DNA from: Candidatus Aminicenantota bacterium
GTDB lineage: Bacteria > Acidobacteriota > Aminicenantia > Aminicenantales > Saccharicenantaceae
Assembly: GCA_011048485.1 (NCBI GenBank)
Contig: DSDX01000062.1
Coordinates: 1 to 5,559, forward strand
Length of the DNA: 5,559 nucleotides
Direction: 5' to 3'
Position numbers and translations under genes: made by a program. Positions within the stretch are counted from its first letter, which is position 1. Each line of letters begins with the position of its first letter. Positions 1-5,559 of the stretch are shown in pieces. The notes under the pieces were generated by a model that saw only the letters and a program-made list of their open reading frames with translations, was not told the DNA's origin and did no database searches.

Positions 1-1157
1 ATCTCCCAGGGCTCGTAGACCTTGCGGAAGTCCATGAAGAGCGTGGGCTGGCCGCCCGAGAGCCAGCAGTAGGCGATCATCGTCAGGAGGGCCTGGATGT
101 CGTTCTCGGTGGCGAAGGGGACGACGGTCTTGCGGCCGGTGTGGTCCTCGGTCGAGTTGAAGAGAGATTCGGCGATGTCGGCGGTCGAGAGCGGCAGGCC
201 GCGGCGGTCCGAGCCCCAGGCGAGCTGGTTGGTCCAGCCGCCGCCGATGGCGTTGACGTCGCGCATGTAGTCGCGGAGGATGAGGTAAAGGGCCAGGCCC
301 TCGTCGAGCTTGGCCTTGTCGGCGGCCGAGAGGGCGGGCGCCTTGAAGGGTTTCCCGGTCAGGACGGCCCGGCCGGACGTCACGATGTCCTCGGAGGCGG
401 CGAAGATGCGGCCCTTGAACTTGACGTTGACGACCCAGTCGCGGAGGGCCTTGAGCTCCTCGGGGTCGTAGCCGCCCTTCTTGCGGACCATGTCGGCGAA
501 CAGCTTCATGGACTCGCGCGTACTCTCCAGGCCGAAGAAGCGGCGGGCGGCGTGGACGTGGTTGAGGGCGGTCTCCATCTGCATAGAGTCGGTGTCGATG
601 GCGACGAAGCGCCGACCCTGGAGGGCGACGCGGGCTAGCATGGCGTAGGCCAGGTCGACGATCTCGTCCTTGGTCGCGGCGTCGAACTCGGGCTCGAGGC
701 CGGTCTCGGGCATGTTGCCGATGACCATGGGGCAGAGACGGCCGGTCTGGGCGTAGGCGCCGACCAGGGCGTCGATGCCGACGACGCCGGGCTTGGGGGC
801 GTTGTTGCCGCCGACGCAGGCCAGCGGGGTCGTCGGGGGGAAGTGGGCGGTCAGGGCCATGGCCGTCTTGCCGGGGAAGAACCAGGTGTCGGGCACGATG
901 AGGATGGCCTCGACGCCGGCCTCCTTCATCTCCCGGGCCCCCAGGTCGGCCGCGGCCTCGCTGTCGACGAGGCGGGAGCAGGCGAAGACGTTGGGGGCGG
1001 TGCCGTCGGGCAGGCGCAGGCGCTTGGCCAAGAGCGCGGCCGTCATCCGGCCGATGTTGAAGGCCCGCGTCCGCGACTCCTCGTCGATGCGCGGGTCGCA
1101 GGGAACGAAGACGCCCAGGGTGGGCGCGCCGAGCCTCTTTTTTCCCGCATAGGGCAT
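1..1157 (-). CDS. L-fucose isomerase family protein (3' end beyond window)
   Basis: The reading frame is open for 385 codons from an ATG at 1157 to the window edge, so the C-terminus is missing. A GGAGGG ribosome site at 1167-1162, four bases before the ATG, fixes the start. The protein resembles ketol isomerases of the L-fucose/L-arabinose isomerase family, which interconvert L-fucose and L-fuculose in the cytoplasm using a divalent metal, usually Mn2+. The best match to E. coli FucI as I recall it is residues 326-385: ADIAESLFNST aligns with its GDTAEAILNSS, then comes the family signature ATEND (349-353), then LFMDFRKVY (373-381). E351 and D376 correspond to the FucI metal ligands Glu337 and Asp361, one residue further apart here. 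The third ligand, a C-terminal His, lies off the window. The N-terminal part (for example PDTWFFPG at 89-96 and CVGGNNAPKPG at 114-124) is more divergent. D-arabinose or another aldose is a possible substrate. The family is well supported; the exact substrate is inferred, helped by the alpha-fucosidase at 4719. Confidence 0.85.
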   Translation of the reverse strand, partial: MPYAGKKRLGAPTLGVFVPCDPRIDEESRTRAFNIGRMTAALLAKRLRLPDGTAPNVFACSRLVDSEAAADLGAREMKEAGVEAILIVPDTWFFPGKTAMALTAHFPPTTPLACVGGNNAPKPGVVGIDALVGAYAQTGRLCPMVIGNMPETGLEPEFDAATKDEIVDLAYAMLARVALQGRRFVAIDTDSMQMETALNHVHAARRFFGLESTRESMKLFADMVRKKGGYDPEELKALRDWVVNVKFKGRIFAASEDIVTSGRAVLTGKPFKAPALSAADKAKLDEGLALYLILRDYMRDVNAIGGGWTNQLAWGSDRRGLPLSTADIAESLFNSTEDHTGRKTVVPFATENDIQALLTMIAYCWLSGGQPTLFMDFRKVYEPWE

Positions 1158-1178
1158 GTTTCCCTCCGTGACGGACGG

Positions 1179-1199
1179 CGCCGGGCGGGGCGCCCGGCG
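1179..1199 (-). other. GC-rich hairpin between guaA and the isomerase gene
   Basis: A 9-bp perfect inverted repeat (1179-1187 with 1191-1199) has a three-base loop and lies in the 48-bp gap between the guaA stop and the next start. No T-tract follows on the minus strand, so it is not a standard intrinsic terminator. It could be an RNA processing or stabilising element between two cotranscribed genes, or a chance result of high GC. Confidence 0.4.
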
Positions 1200-1205
1200 G
1201 CCGCG

Positions 1206-2141
1206 TCAGATGTACTCGATGGTGGCCGGGGGCTTCCCGGTGAGCTCGTAGGCGACCCGGGTGACGGACGGGAGCTCGGCCGTGATCCTCTTCGAGATCT
1301 TCAGGAGCGTCGCCCAGGGCAGGGGCGAGGGCTCGGCGGTCATGGCGTCCTTGCTCTCGACGGAGCGGACGATGACGATGTGCCCGAAGCGGCGCTGGCC
1401 GCCGACGACGCCCGTGCCCTTGTCCTCGAGCAGGACGGCGAAGGCCTGGAAAGGCTTGTGGGCGGCGACCTCCTCCTCGACGATGACCGTGGCCGCCCGG
1501 ACGAGATCGACGCGCTCGGAGGTCACCTCGCCGATGATGCGGGTGGCCAGGGCCGGGCCGGGGAAGGGCATGCGGTTGTAGATGGACTCGGGCAGCCCCA
1601 GCTCCTTGGAGACCAGGCGGACCTCGTGCTTGAAGAGCTCCTTGAGGGGCTCGATGACCTTGAAGCCGAATCCCTCTTCGGGGTCGATGCCGATCTGCTC
1701 GAGGATGTTGTGCTGGGTCTTGAGGCCCTTCTTGGTCTCGATGATGTCGGCGGCGATGGTCCCCTGGATGAGGAAGCGGGCCTTGCTCTTGAGGACCTCC
1801 TTGCCGAAGGAGCTGTAGAAGGCGTAGCGGAAGGCCTTGCGCTTGTCCTCGGGATCGGCCTTGCCCTTGAGGGCGGCGAAATATTCCTTCTTCTTGTCGA
1901 CGATGTCGACGGTGATGCCCAGGCCGGCGAAGATCTTGGCGATCTCCCGGGGCTCGCCGGCGCGCATGAGGCCGTGGTCGATAAAGACAGACTTGAGCTG
2001 GGGGCCGAGGGCCCGGTGGGCCAGGACGGTGCAGGCCGAGCTGTCGACGCCCCCGGAGAGCGCCGAGATGGCCTTGCCGGAACCGACGGTCTTCCTGATC
2101 TCCTCGATCTGGGTCTCGATGAACTTCTTGACGTTCTTCAT
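1206..2141 (-). CDS. guaA: GMP synthase, ATP-pyrophosphatase subunit (stand-alone GuaAb type)
   Basis: This 311-residue cytoplasmic enzyme should adenylate XMP with ATP and accept ammonia to make GMP, the last step of guanine nucleotide synthesis. The ATP-binding P-loop of the N-type ATP pyrophosphatases is SGGVDSS at residues 29-35. Further GuaA hallmarks are IDHGLMR near 55-60, LIQGTIAADIIET in the middle, YNRMPFPGPALATRIIGEVTSE, and the C-terminal KPPATIEYI typical of the XMP-binding dimerisation domain. Usual bacterial GuaA is about 525 residues, with an N-terminal glutamine amidotransferase domain. That domain is absent here: the ATG at 2141 has its own ribosome site (GGGAGGA, 2151-2145) and promoter, and the upstream DNA does not encode one. 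Length and layout match the archaeal two-subunit form, so a separate GuaAa glutaminase is expected elsewhere. There are no frameshifts. The isomerase gene follows 48 bp downstream and may be cotranscribed. Confidence 0.95.
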   Translation of the reverse strand: MKNVKKFIETQIEEIRKTVGSGKAISALSGGVDSSACTVLAHRALGPQLKSVFIDHGLMRAGEPREIAKIFAGLGITVDIVDKKKEYFAALKGKADPEDKRKAFRYAFYSSFGKEVLKSKARFLIQGTIAADIIETKKGLKTQHNILEQIGIDPEEGFGFKVIEPLKELFKHEVRLVSKELGLPESIYNRMPFPGPALATRIIGEVTSERVDLVRAATVIVEEEVAAHKPFQAFAVLLEDKGTGVVGGQRRFGHIVIVRSVESKDAMTAEPSPLPWATLLKISKRITAELPSVTRVAYELTGKPPATIEYI

Positions 2142-2167
2142 GGGTCCTCCCTCTGTCGTGCCGCCTC

Positions 2168-2196
2168 ATCATACTGATTTGAAAAGAGCGGGTCAA
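2168..2196 (-). promoter_or_regulatory. sigma-70-type promoter of guaA
   Basis: Reading the minus strand, TTGACC (2196-2191, 5 of 6 to the -35 consensus) is followed by a 17-bp spacer and TATGAT (2173-2168, 5 of 6 to the -10 consensus). Transcription would start near 2161, giving a leader of about 20 nt that contains little beyond the ribosome site. That leaves no room for a leader riboswitch. This is the best promoter in the window. The hexamer GGGTCA occurs on the plus strand overlapping the -35 (2190-2195) and again in the adjoining palindrome (2204-2209). Confidence 0.8.
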
Positions 2197-2202
2197 CCAG
2201 AG

Positions 2203-2245
2203 AGGGTCAGATCTACTTTTTTCGAAAAAAAGTAGATCTGACCCT
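2203..2245. repeat. 43-bp palindrome with BglII-like cores
   Basis: Arms at 2203-2222 and 2226-2245 are exact reverse complements (20 bp each) around a three-base centre. Each arm has GGGTCAGATCTAC on one strand followed by a six-base T-run; the T6 and A7 runs meet at the centre. The element sits 6 bp upstream of the guaA -35 box, between two genes that point away from it, so it is not positioned to terminate either flanking gene. It looks like an interspersed palindromic repeat of the REP/MITE kind, mobilised in trans by a Y1-type transposase. An operator for a dimeric regulator is the alternative. The palindrome is directly seen; its nature is inference. Confidence 0.85.
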
Positions 2246-2448
2246 ATCCGGAGCTCCGCCTCACCCCTGCGTGCGGGTCGATTTCACCCATCTAACCCCC
2301 GCCCCCGGCGATTGACCGGCCCGGCGGGCCCTGCGAGAATCGGATCACCGCAAGGAGGGCCCCATCCAAGGCTATTGCGTGAAATGGGGCAGGACACGGG
2401 GATTCCTCTCCAGGCCCTCCTTGCTCCTTTCTCTCCTCCGCGATGTTA
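2246..2448. other. Non-coding stretch with small nested inverted repeats
   Basis: I find no convincing gene here. Short open frames lack ribosome sites and resemble nothing I recognise. What can be seen is a 10-bp palindrome near 2249-2258, a small hairpin (2318-2322 with 2326-2330, three-base loop) inside a further 5-bp pairing (2309-2313 with 2338-2342), and the 75-bp repeat-bounded segment listed separately. The density of pairings just before a terminator allows a structured small RNA. No good promoter was found on the plus strand, and GC-rich DNA forms such pairings easily. Confidence 0.4.
2350..2424. repeat. 75-bp segment bounded by perfect 12-bp inverted repeats
   Basis: GCAAGGAGGGCC at 2350-2361 is the exact reverse complement of 2413-2424. 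Inside, a 7-bp pairing (2359-2365 with 2384-2390) competes at its base with the outer helix, and a 4-bp one (2391-2394 with 2404-2407) can form alongside it. The interior includes the string GGGGCAGGACACGGGGATTCC, part of which resembles ends of short transposase-associated repeats that I recall only loosely. It could be a miniature inverted-repeat element or the stem of a structured RNA. The plus-strand terminator follows 25 bp later. Confidence 0.5.
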
Positions 2449-2479
2449 CCCCCGCCGCCCGAGGGCGGGGGCCCTTTTT
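2449..2479 (+). terminator. Rho-independent terminator, rightward
   Basis: An 8-bp all-GC stem (2449-2456 with 2464-2471) with a seven-base loop is followed by CCC and five T residues (2475-2479). No T-tract follows on the other strand, so it acts rightward only. No plus-strand gene lies upstream within the window, which makes its purpose unclear. It may end an unannotated small RNA or antisense transcript, or insulate the next gene from readthrough. Confidence 0.6.
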
Positions 2480-2497
2480 CCCGGCCGCCGGTGCCGT

Positions 2498-2526
2498 TTG
2501 TAGGCCGGCCCCGTTTCGGCTACCAT
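2498..2526 (+). promoter_or_regulatory. Candidate promoter of the M20 amidohydrolase gene
   Basis: TTGTAG (2498-2503) and TACCAT (2521-2526) are separated by 17 bp. The -10 matches consensus at 4 of 6 positions and the -35 only in its TTG. It lies just after the terminator and ends 28 bp before the ATG, the same arrangement as the guaA promoter, which supports it more than the sequence match does. Confidence 0.45.
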
Positions 2527-2554
2527 AGACTCCCGAGACCGTGAGGAGGGAACC

Positions 2555-3880
2555 ATGAGAAGCATCGTGACTTGCGTCCTGCCGACCGTCCTCTTGATCC
2601 TTCTCGCCGCGGCGCCGCTCCGGCCGGCCCCTCCGCCCGAGTCGGGCCTCGAAAAGAAGCTCAAGGCCATGACCGAGAAGCTCACCTCCGAGCTCATCGA
2701 CATCCGCCGGGACATCCACGCCCACCCCGAGCTCGGCAACCATCTGCCGCGGACGTCGGCCATCGTCATCGACTACTTCCGCAAGCTGGGGATCGACGTC
2801 CGGACGGGCTACGCCGACAGCGGGGTCGTCGCCGTCCTCAGGGGCGGCCAGCCCGGGCCGGTCGTGGCCGTGCGCGGCGACATGGACGCCCTGCCGATCA
2901 CGGAGGAGACCGGCCTGCCCTTCGCCTCCAAGGACACGGCCGTCGTCGACGGGCGCGAGACCGGCCTCATGCACGCCTGCGGCCACGACATTCATACGAC
3001 CATGCTCCTCGGGGTCGCCGCCGTCCTCGCCTCCGTCAGGGACGAGCTCCCGGGCACGGTCGTCTTCATCGCCCAGCCCGGCGAGGAGTGCTGCGACGGG
3101 GCCCGATTGATGATCGCCGACGGCGCGTTCAAGGACGTCGTCCCCGAGGCCTTCTTCGCCTACCACGTCGACGACACCCTCAAGGCCGGCCGGCTCGGCT
3201 ACACCTCGGGCTTCATGTCGGCCAACGTCGACGGCTTCACCCTCGAGATCAAGTCCGAGGGCTGTCACGGGGCCAGCCCTTGGTCCTGCGTCGACCCGAT
3301 CGTCGTCGGGGCCGAGATCGTCACCGCCCTCCAGGTCCTGGTCGCCCGCGAGCTCAGCGTCCACAACAACACCGTCATCACCGTCGGGTCTTTCCACTCC
3401 GGGAGCGCCCCCAACATCATCCCCGAGTCGGCCCGGCTCGAGGCCACCGTGCGCAACTACGGCGAGGACCAGCGCCGCCTCCTCCAGGACAAGATCACCC
3501 GCACGATCACGAACATCTGCGAGGCCGCCGGCGCTGAGTTCGACTTGGCCTACGCCTTCGGCACCTCGTCGGTCTACAACGATCCGGCCCTCGTCCGCGA
3601 GGCCCTGGCCACGGCCGAGCGCGTCCTGGGCTCGAAAGCGGCCCTGGTCGAGCAAAAGCCGGAGATGGGCGGCGAGGACTTCAGCGCCTTTGGGACGGTC
3701 GCCCCGGCCGTGATGTTCAACCTGGGCGTCGTCCCGCCCGACCTCGAGGCCACGGCCGTCCACTCCCCGACCTTCCTCGCCGACGAGGCCGCCATCCCCA
3801 TCGGGGTCAACCTCATGGCCAACATCCTTCTGGATCACCAGCTCCGGAGGGCCGGGCCGGCGGAGAAGAAGCGCTCCTGA
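2555..3880 (+). CDS. Exported M20D-family metallo-amidohydrolase
   Basis: This 441-residue enzyme belongs to the M20D peptidases (hippurate hydrolase, N-acyl-amino-acid and IAA-amino-acid hydrolases), which cleave the amide bond of N-acylated amino acids with a two-metal centre. A hydrophobic signal segment (about residues 4-23) suggests export to the periplasm. Conserved blocks follow in order: RRDIHAHPELG (51-61), VAVRGDMDALPI (104-115), MHACGHDIHTTMLLG (139-153), QPGEE (174-178), AYHVDD (202-207), the dimerisation-domain block GCHGASP (236-242), SAPNIIPE (284-291) and MGGEDFSAF (371-379). The likely metal ligands C142, H144, E178, H204 and H403 are all present, so it should be active. Oddities are GC-HGA in place of the usual GGHGA, W in place of H after P242, and Cys179-Cys180 right after the catalytic Glu pair. 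A strong AGGAGGG site (2544-2550) sets the start. The OmpA-like gene follows after 77 bp. The substrate cannot be read from the sequence. Confidence 0.92.
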   Translation: MRSIVTCVLPTVLLILLAAAPLRPAPPPESGLEKKLKAMTEKLTSELIDIRRDIHAHPELGNHLPRTSAIVIDYFRKLGIDVRTGYADSGVVAVLRGGQPGPVVAVRGDMDALPITEETGLPFASKDTAVVDGRETGLMHACGHDIHTTMLLGVAAVLASVRDELPGTVVFIAQPGEECCDGARLMIADGAFKDVVPEAFFAYHVDDTLKAGRLGYTSGFMSANVDGFTLEIKSEGCHGASPWSCVDPIVVGAEIVTALQVLVARELSVHNNTVITVGSFHSGSAPNIIPESARLEATVRNYGEDQRRLLQDKITRTITNICEAAGAEFDLAYAFGTSSVYNDPALVREALATAERVLGSKAALVEQKPEMGGEDFSAFGTVAPAVMFNLGVVPPDLEATAVHSPTFLADEAAIPIGVNLMANILLDHQLRRAGPAEKKRS

Positions 3881-3957
3881 AACCGCCCCGCTGCGGCGAC
3901 TAAAGGAGTGAGATCGCTGTCGTCATCAAGAGAGGATCACATTCAGGAGGCCCGTCC

Positions 3958-4632
3958 ATGAAAAGAACGATCGTCCCGATTCTCGTCTTCGCCCTGGCCC
4001 TGATGAGCTTCGGCTGCGCCAGCTGGAGCAAGACCGCCAAGGGCGCGACGATCGGCGCCGCGGGCGGCGCGGTCGTCGGCGGCGTCGTCGGCAAGATCGC
4101 CGGCAACACCCTCCTCGGAGCCATAGCCGGGGCCGCCCTCGGCGGCGCGGCCGGGGCCTACATCGGCCGCCAGATGGACAAGCAGGCCGAGGAGATGCGC
4201 CGCGACCTCGAGGGCGCCAAGGTCGAGCGGGTCGGGGAGGGCATCAAGATCACCTTCGACTCGGGCCTCATGTTCGATATCAACAAGTACGACCTGCGCC
4301 CGGCCAGCCAGGAGAACCTGACCAAGCTGGCCGCCATCCTCAACAAGTACCCTGACACGAACATCCTCGTCGAGGGCCACACCGACTCGACGGGCACCCG
4401 CGAGATCAACATGCCCCTGTCCGAGAACAGGGCCAAGGCGGTCGCGGCCTATCTCGCGACGCTCAACGTCCAGTCGGCCCGGTTTACGGTCCACGGCTAC
4501 GGCCCCGACCAGCCCATCGGCGACAACGCCACCGTCGATGGCCGGCAGATGAACCGCCGCGTCGACCTGGCCATCATGGCCAACGAGAAGCTCAAGAAGG
4601 CCGCCCAGGACGCTATCAAGGGCGCGGCCTGA
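3958..4632 (+). CDS. OmpA-family lipoprotein with glycine-zipper segment (YiaD-like)
   Basis: The 224-residue product should be an outer-membrane lipoprotein that tethers the membrane to peptidoglycan. A short signal peptide ends in SFGC, making Cys20 the probable lipidated residue. Residues 30-70 form a Gly/Ala-rich double glycine zipper (for example GAAGGAVVGGVVG and GAALGGAAGAYIG), which probably packs in or against a membrane. The OmpA C-terminal domain covers about 95-207, with GHTDSTG (140-146), LSENRA (154-159) and NRRVD (199-203). D143 and R158 have the 15-residue spacing of the Asp/Arg pair that binds diaminopimelate in characterised OmpA domains. Length and order match E. coli YiaD (about 219 residues). 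The start is set by AGGAGG at 3945-3950. I see no clear promoter in the 77-bp upstream gap, so readthrough from the amidohydrolase gene is possible. Confidence 0.93.
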   Translation: MKRTIVPILVFALALMSFGCASWSKTAKGATIGAAGGAVVGGVVGKIAGNTLLGAIAGAALGGAAGAYIGRQMDKQAEEMRRDLEGAKVERVGEGIKITFDSGLMFDINKYDLRPASQENLTKLAAILNKYPDTNILVEGHTDSTGTREINMPLSENRAKAVAAYLATLNVQSARFTVHGYGPDQPIGDNATVDGRQMNRRVDLAIMANEKLKKAAQDAIKGAA

Positions 4633-4646
4633 GCGAAACCCGTCCG

Positions 4647-4674
4647 CCCGGCGCGGGCCTCCCGCGGGCCCGGG
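4647..4674 (+). other. Imperfect GC-rich hairpin after the OmpA-like gene
   Basis: A core stem (4652-4657 with 4661-4666, three-base loop) extends through small bulges to CCC at 4647-4649 pairing with GGG at 4672-4674. It starts 14 bp after the stop codon. No T-tract follows, so at most it is a weak or factor-dependent terminator or a 3' stabiliser. Confidence 0.3.
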
Positions 4675-4682
4675 AATTGTGG

Positions 4683-4688
4683 TAATCT
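4683..4688 (+). promoter_or_regulatory. Weak -10-like box before the alpha-fucosidase gene
   Basis: TAATCT is preceded by TGTGG, roughly like an extended -10, and ends 30 bp before the ATG, similar to the -10 boxes of guaA and the M20 gene. No recognisable -35 is present at 4660-4665. The support is mainly positional. Confidence 0.25.
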
Positions 4689-4718
4689 CCCGGTCGAGAT
4701 CCCCGCAGGAGGTCCGTG

Positions 4719-5559
4719 ATGAAGATGGCCGGCGTCCCCTTCCTCGTCGCCTCGGCGCTCGCCCTGGGCTTCGTCCTTGCCGCCGCGAACGCCCAAGCCC
4801 CTCAAGAGGAGCGAGAGACCGACCCTCTCGTCCTGGCCAAGCTGGCCCGCTGGCAGGACTGGAAGTTCGGCCTGATGATGCACTGGGGCCCCTACAGCCA
4901 GTGGGGCGTCGTCGAGTCCTGGACCCTCTGCTCCGAGGACGAGCCCTGGTGCCGGCGCGCCATGGACGATTACTGCGCCTACAAGAAGGCCTACGAGGCC
5001 CTGCCCCGCACCTTCGATCCGGTCCAGTTCGATCCGGAGGCCTGGGCCGCCGCGGCCAAGGCGGCCGGCATGCGCTACGTCGTCTTCACGACCAAGCATC
5101 ACGACGGCTTCTCCATGTTCGACACCCGGCAGACCGACTACCGCGTCACCGCGCCGGACGTCCCCTTTCACACGGACCCGCGCGCCGACATCACCAGGGC
5201 TGTCTTCGACGCCTTCCGGGCCCAGGGGATGGGCGTCGGCGCCTACTTCTCCAAGCCCGACTGGCACCACCCCGATTTCTGGGCGCCCGAGTGGGCCACG
5301 CCCGACCGCAATGTCAACTACAGCATCGACAAGTACCCCGAGCGCTGGCAGCGCTTCCGAGACTTCACCTACCGGCAGATCGAGGAGCTCGCCGCCGGGT
5401 ACGGCCCGCTCGACATCCTCTGGTTCGACGGCGGCTGGGTCCGGCCGGCGCCGACCGTCGAGATCGCGCCCGGCGTCTTCCGCCGCAACCCCAAGAACAT
5501 GGACATCGACATGCCGCGGATCGCGGCCATGGCCCGCCGCCGCCAGCCGGGCGTTCTGA
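4719..5559 (+). CDS. Exported GH29 alpha-L-fucosidase (3' end beyond window)
   Basis: The frame is open for 280 codons from the ATG at 4719 to the window edge, so the C-terminal part of the catalytic region and any accessory domain are missing. The enzyme should be a retaining exo-glycosidase that removes terminal L-fucose from glycans. A signal peptide is clear: a hydrophobic stretch at about 6-23, with probable cleavage after ANA (residue 25). Catalytic-domain landmarks are MMHWGPYSQWGVVESW (53-68), KYVVFTTKHHDGF-like RYVVFTTKHHDGF (119-131), AYFSKPDWHHPDFW (175-188) and DILWFDGGW (232-240). D237 is the expected nucleophile; H55, H127 and H128 are expected fucose-binding residues. The first block closely resembles GH29 enzymes that I recall from Bacteroidota glycan-degrading loci. 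AGGAGG at 4707-4712, six bases before the ATG, favours this start over the ATG two codons later. Linkage preference cannot be judged from the fragment. Confidence 0.93.
   Translation, partial: MKMAGVPFLVASALALGFVLAAANAQAPQEERETDPLVLAKLARWQDWKFGLMMHWGPYSQWGVVESWTLCSEDEPWCRRAMDDYCAYKKAYEALPRTFDPVQFDPEAWAAAAKAAGMRYVVFTTKHHDGFSMFDTRQTDYRVTAPDVPFHTDPRADITRAVFDAFRAQGMGVGAYFSKPDWHHPDFWAPEWATPDRNVNYSIDKYPERWQRFRDFTYRQIEELAAGYGPLDILWFDGGWVRPAPTVEIAPGVFRRNPKNMDIDMPRIAAMARRRQPGVL

Noticed and set aside
2142..2161. Purine riboswitch in the guaA leader
   Set aside because: The predicted leader is only about 20 nt, too short for an aptamer, and no purine-aptamer core is visible upstream.
843..2177. Long plus-strand open frame (444 codons) opposite guaA and the isomerase gene
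   Set aside because: The composition is Gly/Asp/Leu/Ala-rich and repetitive, typical of the antisense of a GC-rich gene. The opposite strand encodes clear GMP synthase and isomerase motifs.
2203..2245. The palindrome as an intrinsic terminator
   Set aside because: It has T-runs only inside the hairpin loop region, not after the stem, and neither flanking gene is transcribed toward it.
2312..2503. 63-codon plus-strand frame in the intergenic region
   Set aside because: No ribosome site, Pro/Gly/Arg-rich, and it runs straight through the terminator hairpin.
2572..3537. Plus-strand frame of 321 codons overlapping the M20 gene in another frame
   Set aside because: Extremely Arg/Pro/Gly-rich product, a typical frame shadow of GC-rich coding DNA.
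2372..3838. Long minus-strand open frame (488 codons) opposite the M20 gene
   Set aside because: Low-complexity Gly/Asp/Val/Arg-rich product with no recognisable motif. The plus strand has a complete M20D protein with all metal ligands.
3908..3961. 17-residue GTG-started frame whose TGA overlaps the ATG of the OmpA-like gene
   Set aside because: The ATGA overlap suggested a coupled leader peptide, but the AAGGAG sequence directly touches the GTG with no spacer, and the OmpA-like gene has its own good ribosome site.
3943..5270. Minus-strand open frames opposite the OmpA-like and GH29 genes
   Set aside because: They lack ribosome sites and known motifs and mirror two well-supported plus-strand genes.

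Overview
The window is about 5.6 kb of GC-rich bacterial DNA with a strong G/C bias at third codon positions. It carries five protein genes, two of which are cut by the window ends. A peptidoglycan-binding OmpA-type lipoprotein and two exported enzymes point to a diderm (Gram-negative) cell envelope. The GC content, strong GGAGG ribosome sites, an archaeal-style stand-alone GMP synthetase subunit and secreted glycan/amide hydrolases would fit an Acidobacteriota/Aminicenantes-like heterotroph. That placement is inference from general character, not from a marker gene.

Minus strand (1-2196): a near-consensus sigma-70 promoter (TTGACC, 17 bp, TATGAT) drives guaA, here only the ATP-pyrophosphatase subunit of GMP synthetase. 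It is followed after 48 bp by a gene of the L-fucose isomerase family, which runs off the left edge. The gap between the two holds a GC-rich hairpin without a U-tract, so they may form an operon.

Intergenic region (2142-2554, 413 bp, between divergent genes): next to the guaA promoter lies a 43-bp nearly perfect palindrome. After it comes a stretch with nested inverted repeats, including a perfect 12-bp pair bounding 75 bp. It ends in a rho-independent terminator reading rightward, although no gene lies upstream for it to serve. This is the least explained part of the window. It could be mobile-repeat debris or a small terminated non-coding transcript.

Plus strand (2555-5559): an exported M20D-family metallo-amidohydrolase, an OmpA-like lipoprotein with a glycine-zipper segment, and an exported GH29 alpha-L-fucosidase that runs off the right edge.

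The two edge genes form a plausible fucose route: the GH29 enzyme would release L-fucose from glycans outside the cytoplasm, and the isomerase would convert L-fucose to L-fuculose inside. The amidohydrolase could likewise release amino acids from N-acylated compounds in the periplasm. guaA and the OmpA-like gene are housekeeping or envelope functions. I see no defence system, CRISPR array, tRNA, rRNA or intact transposase.
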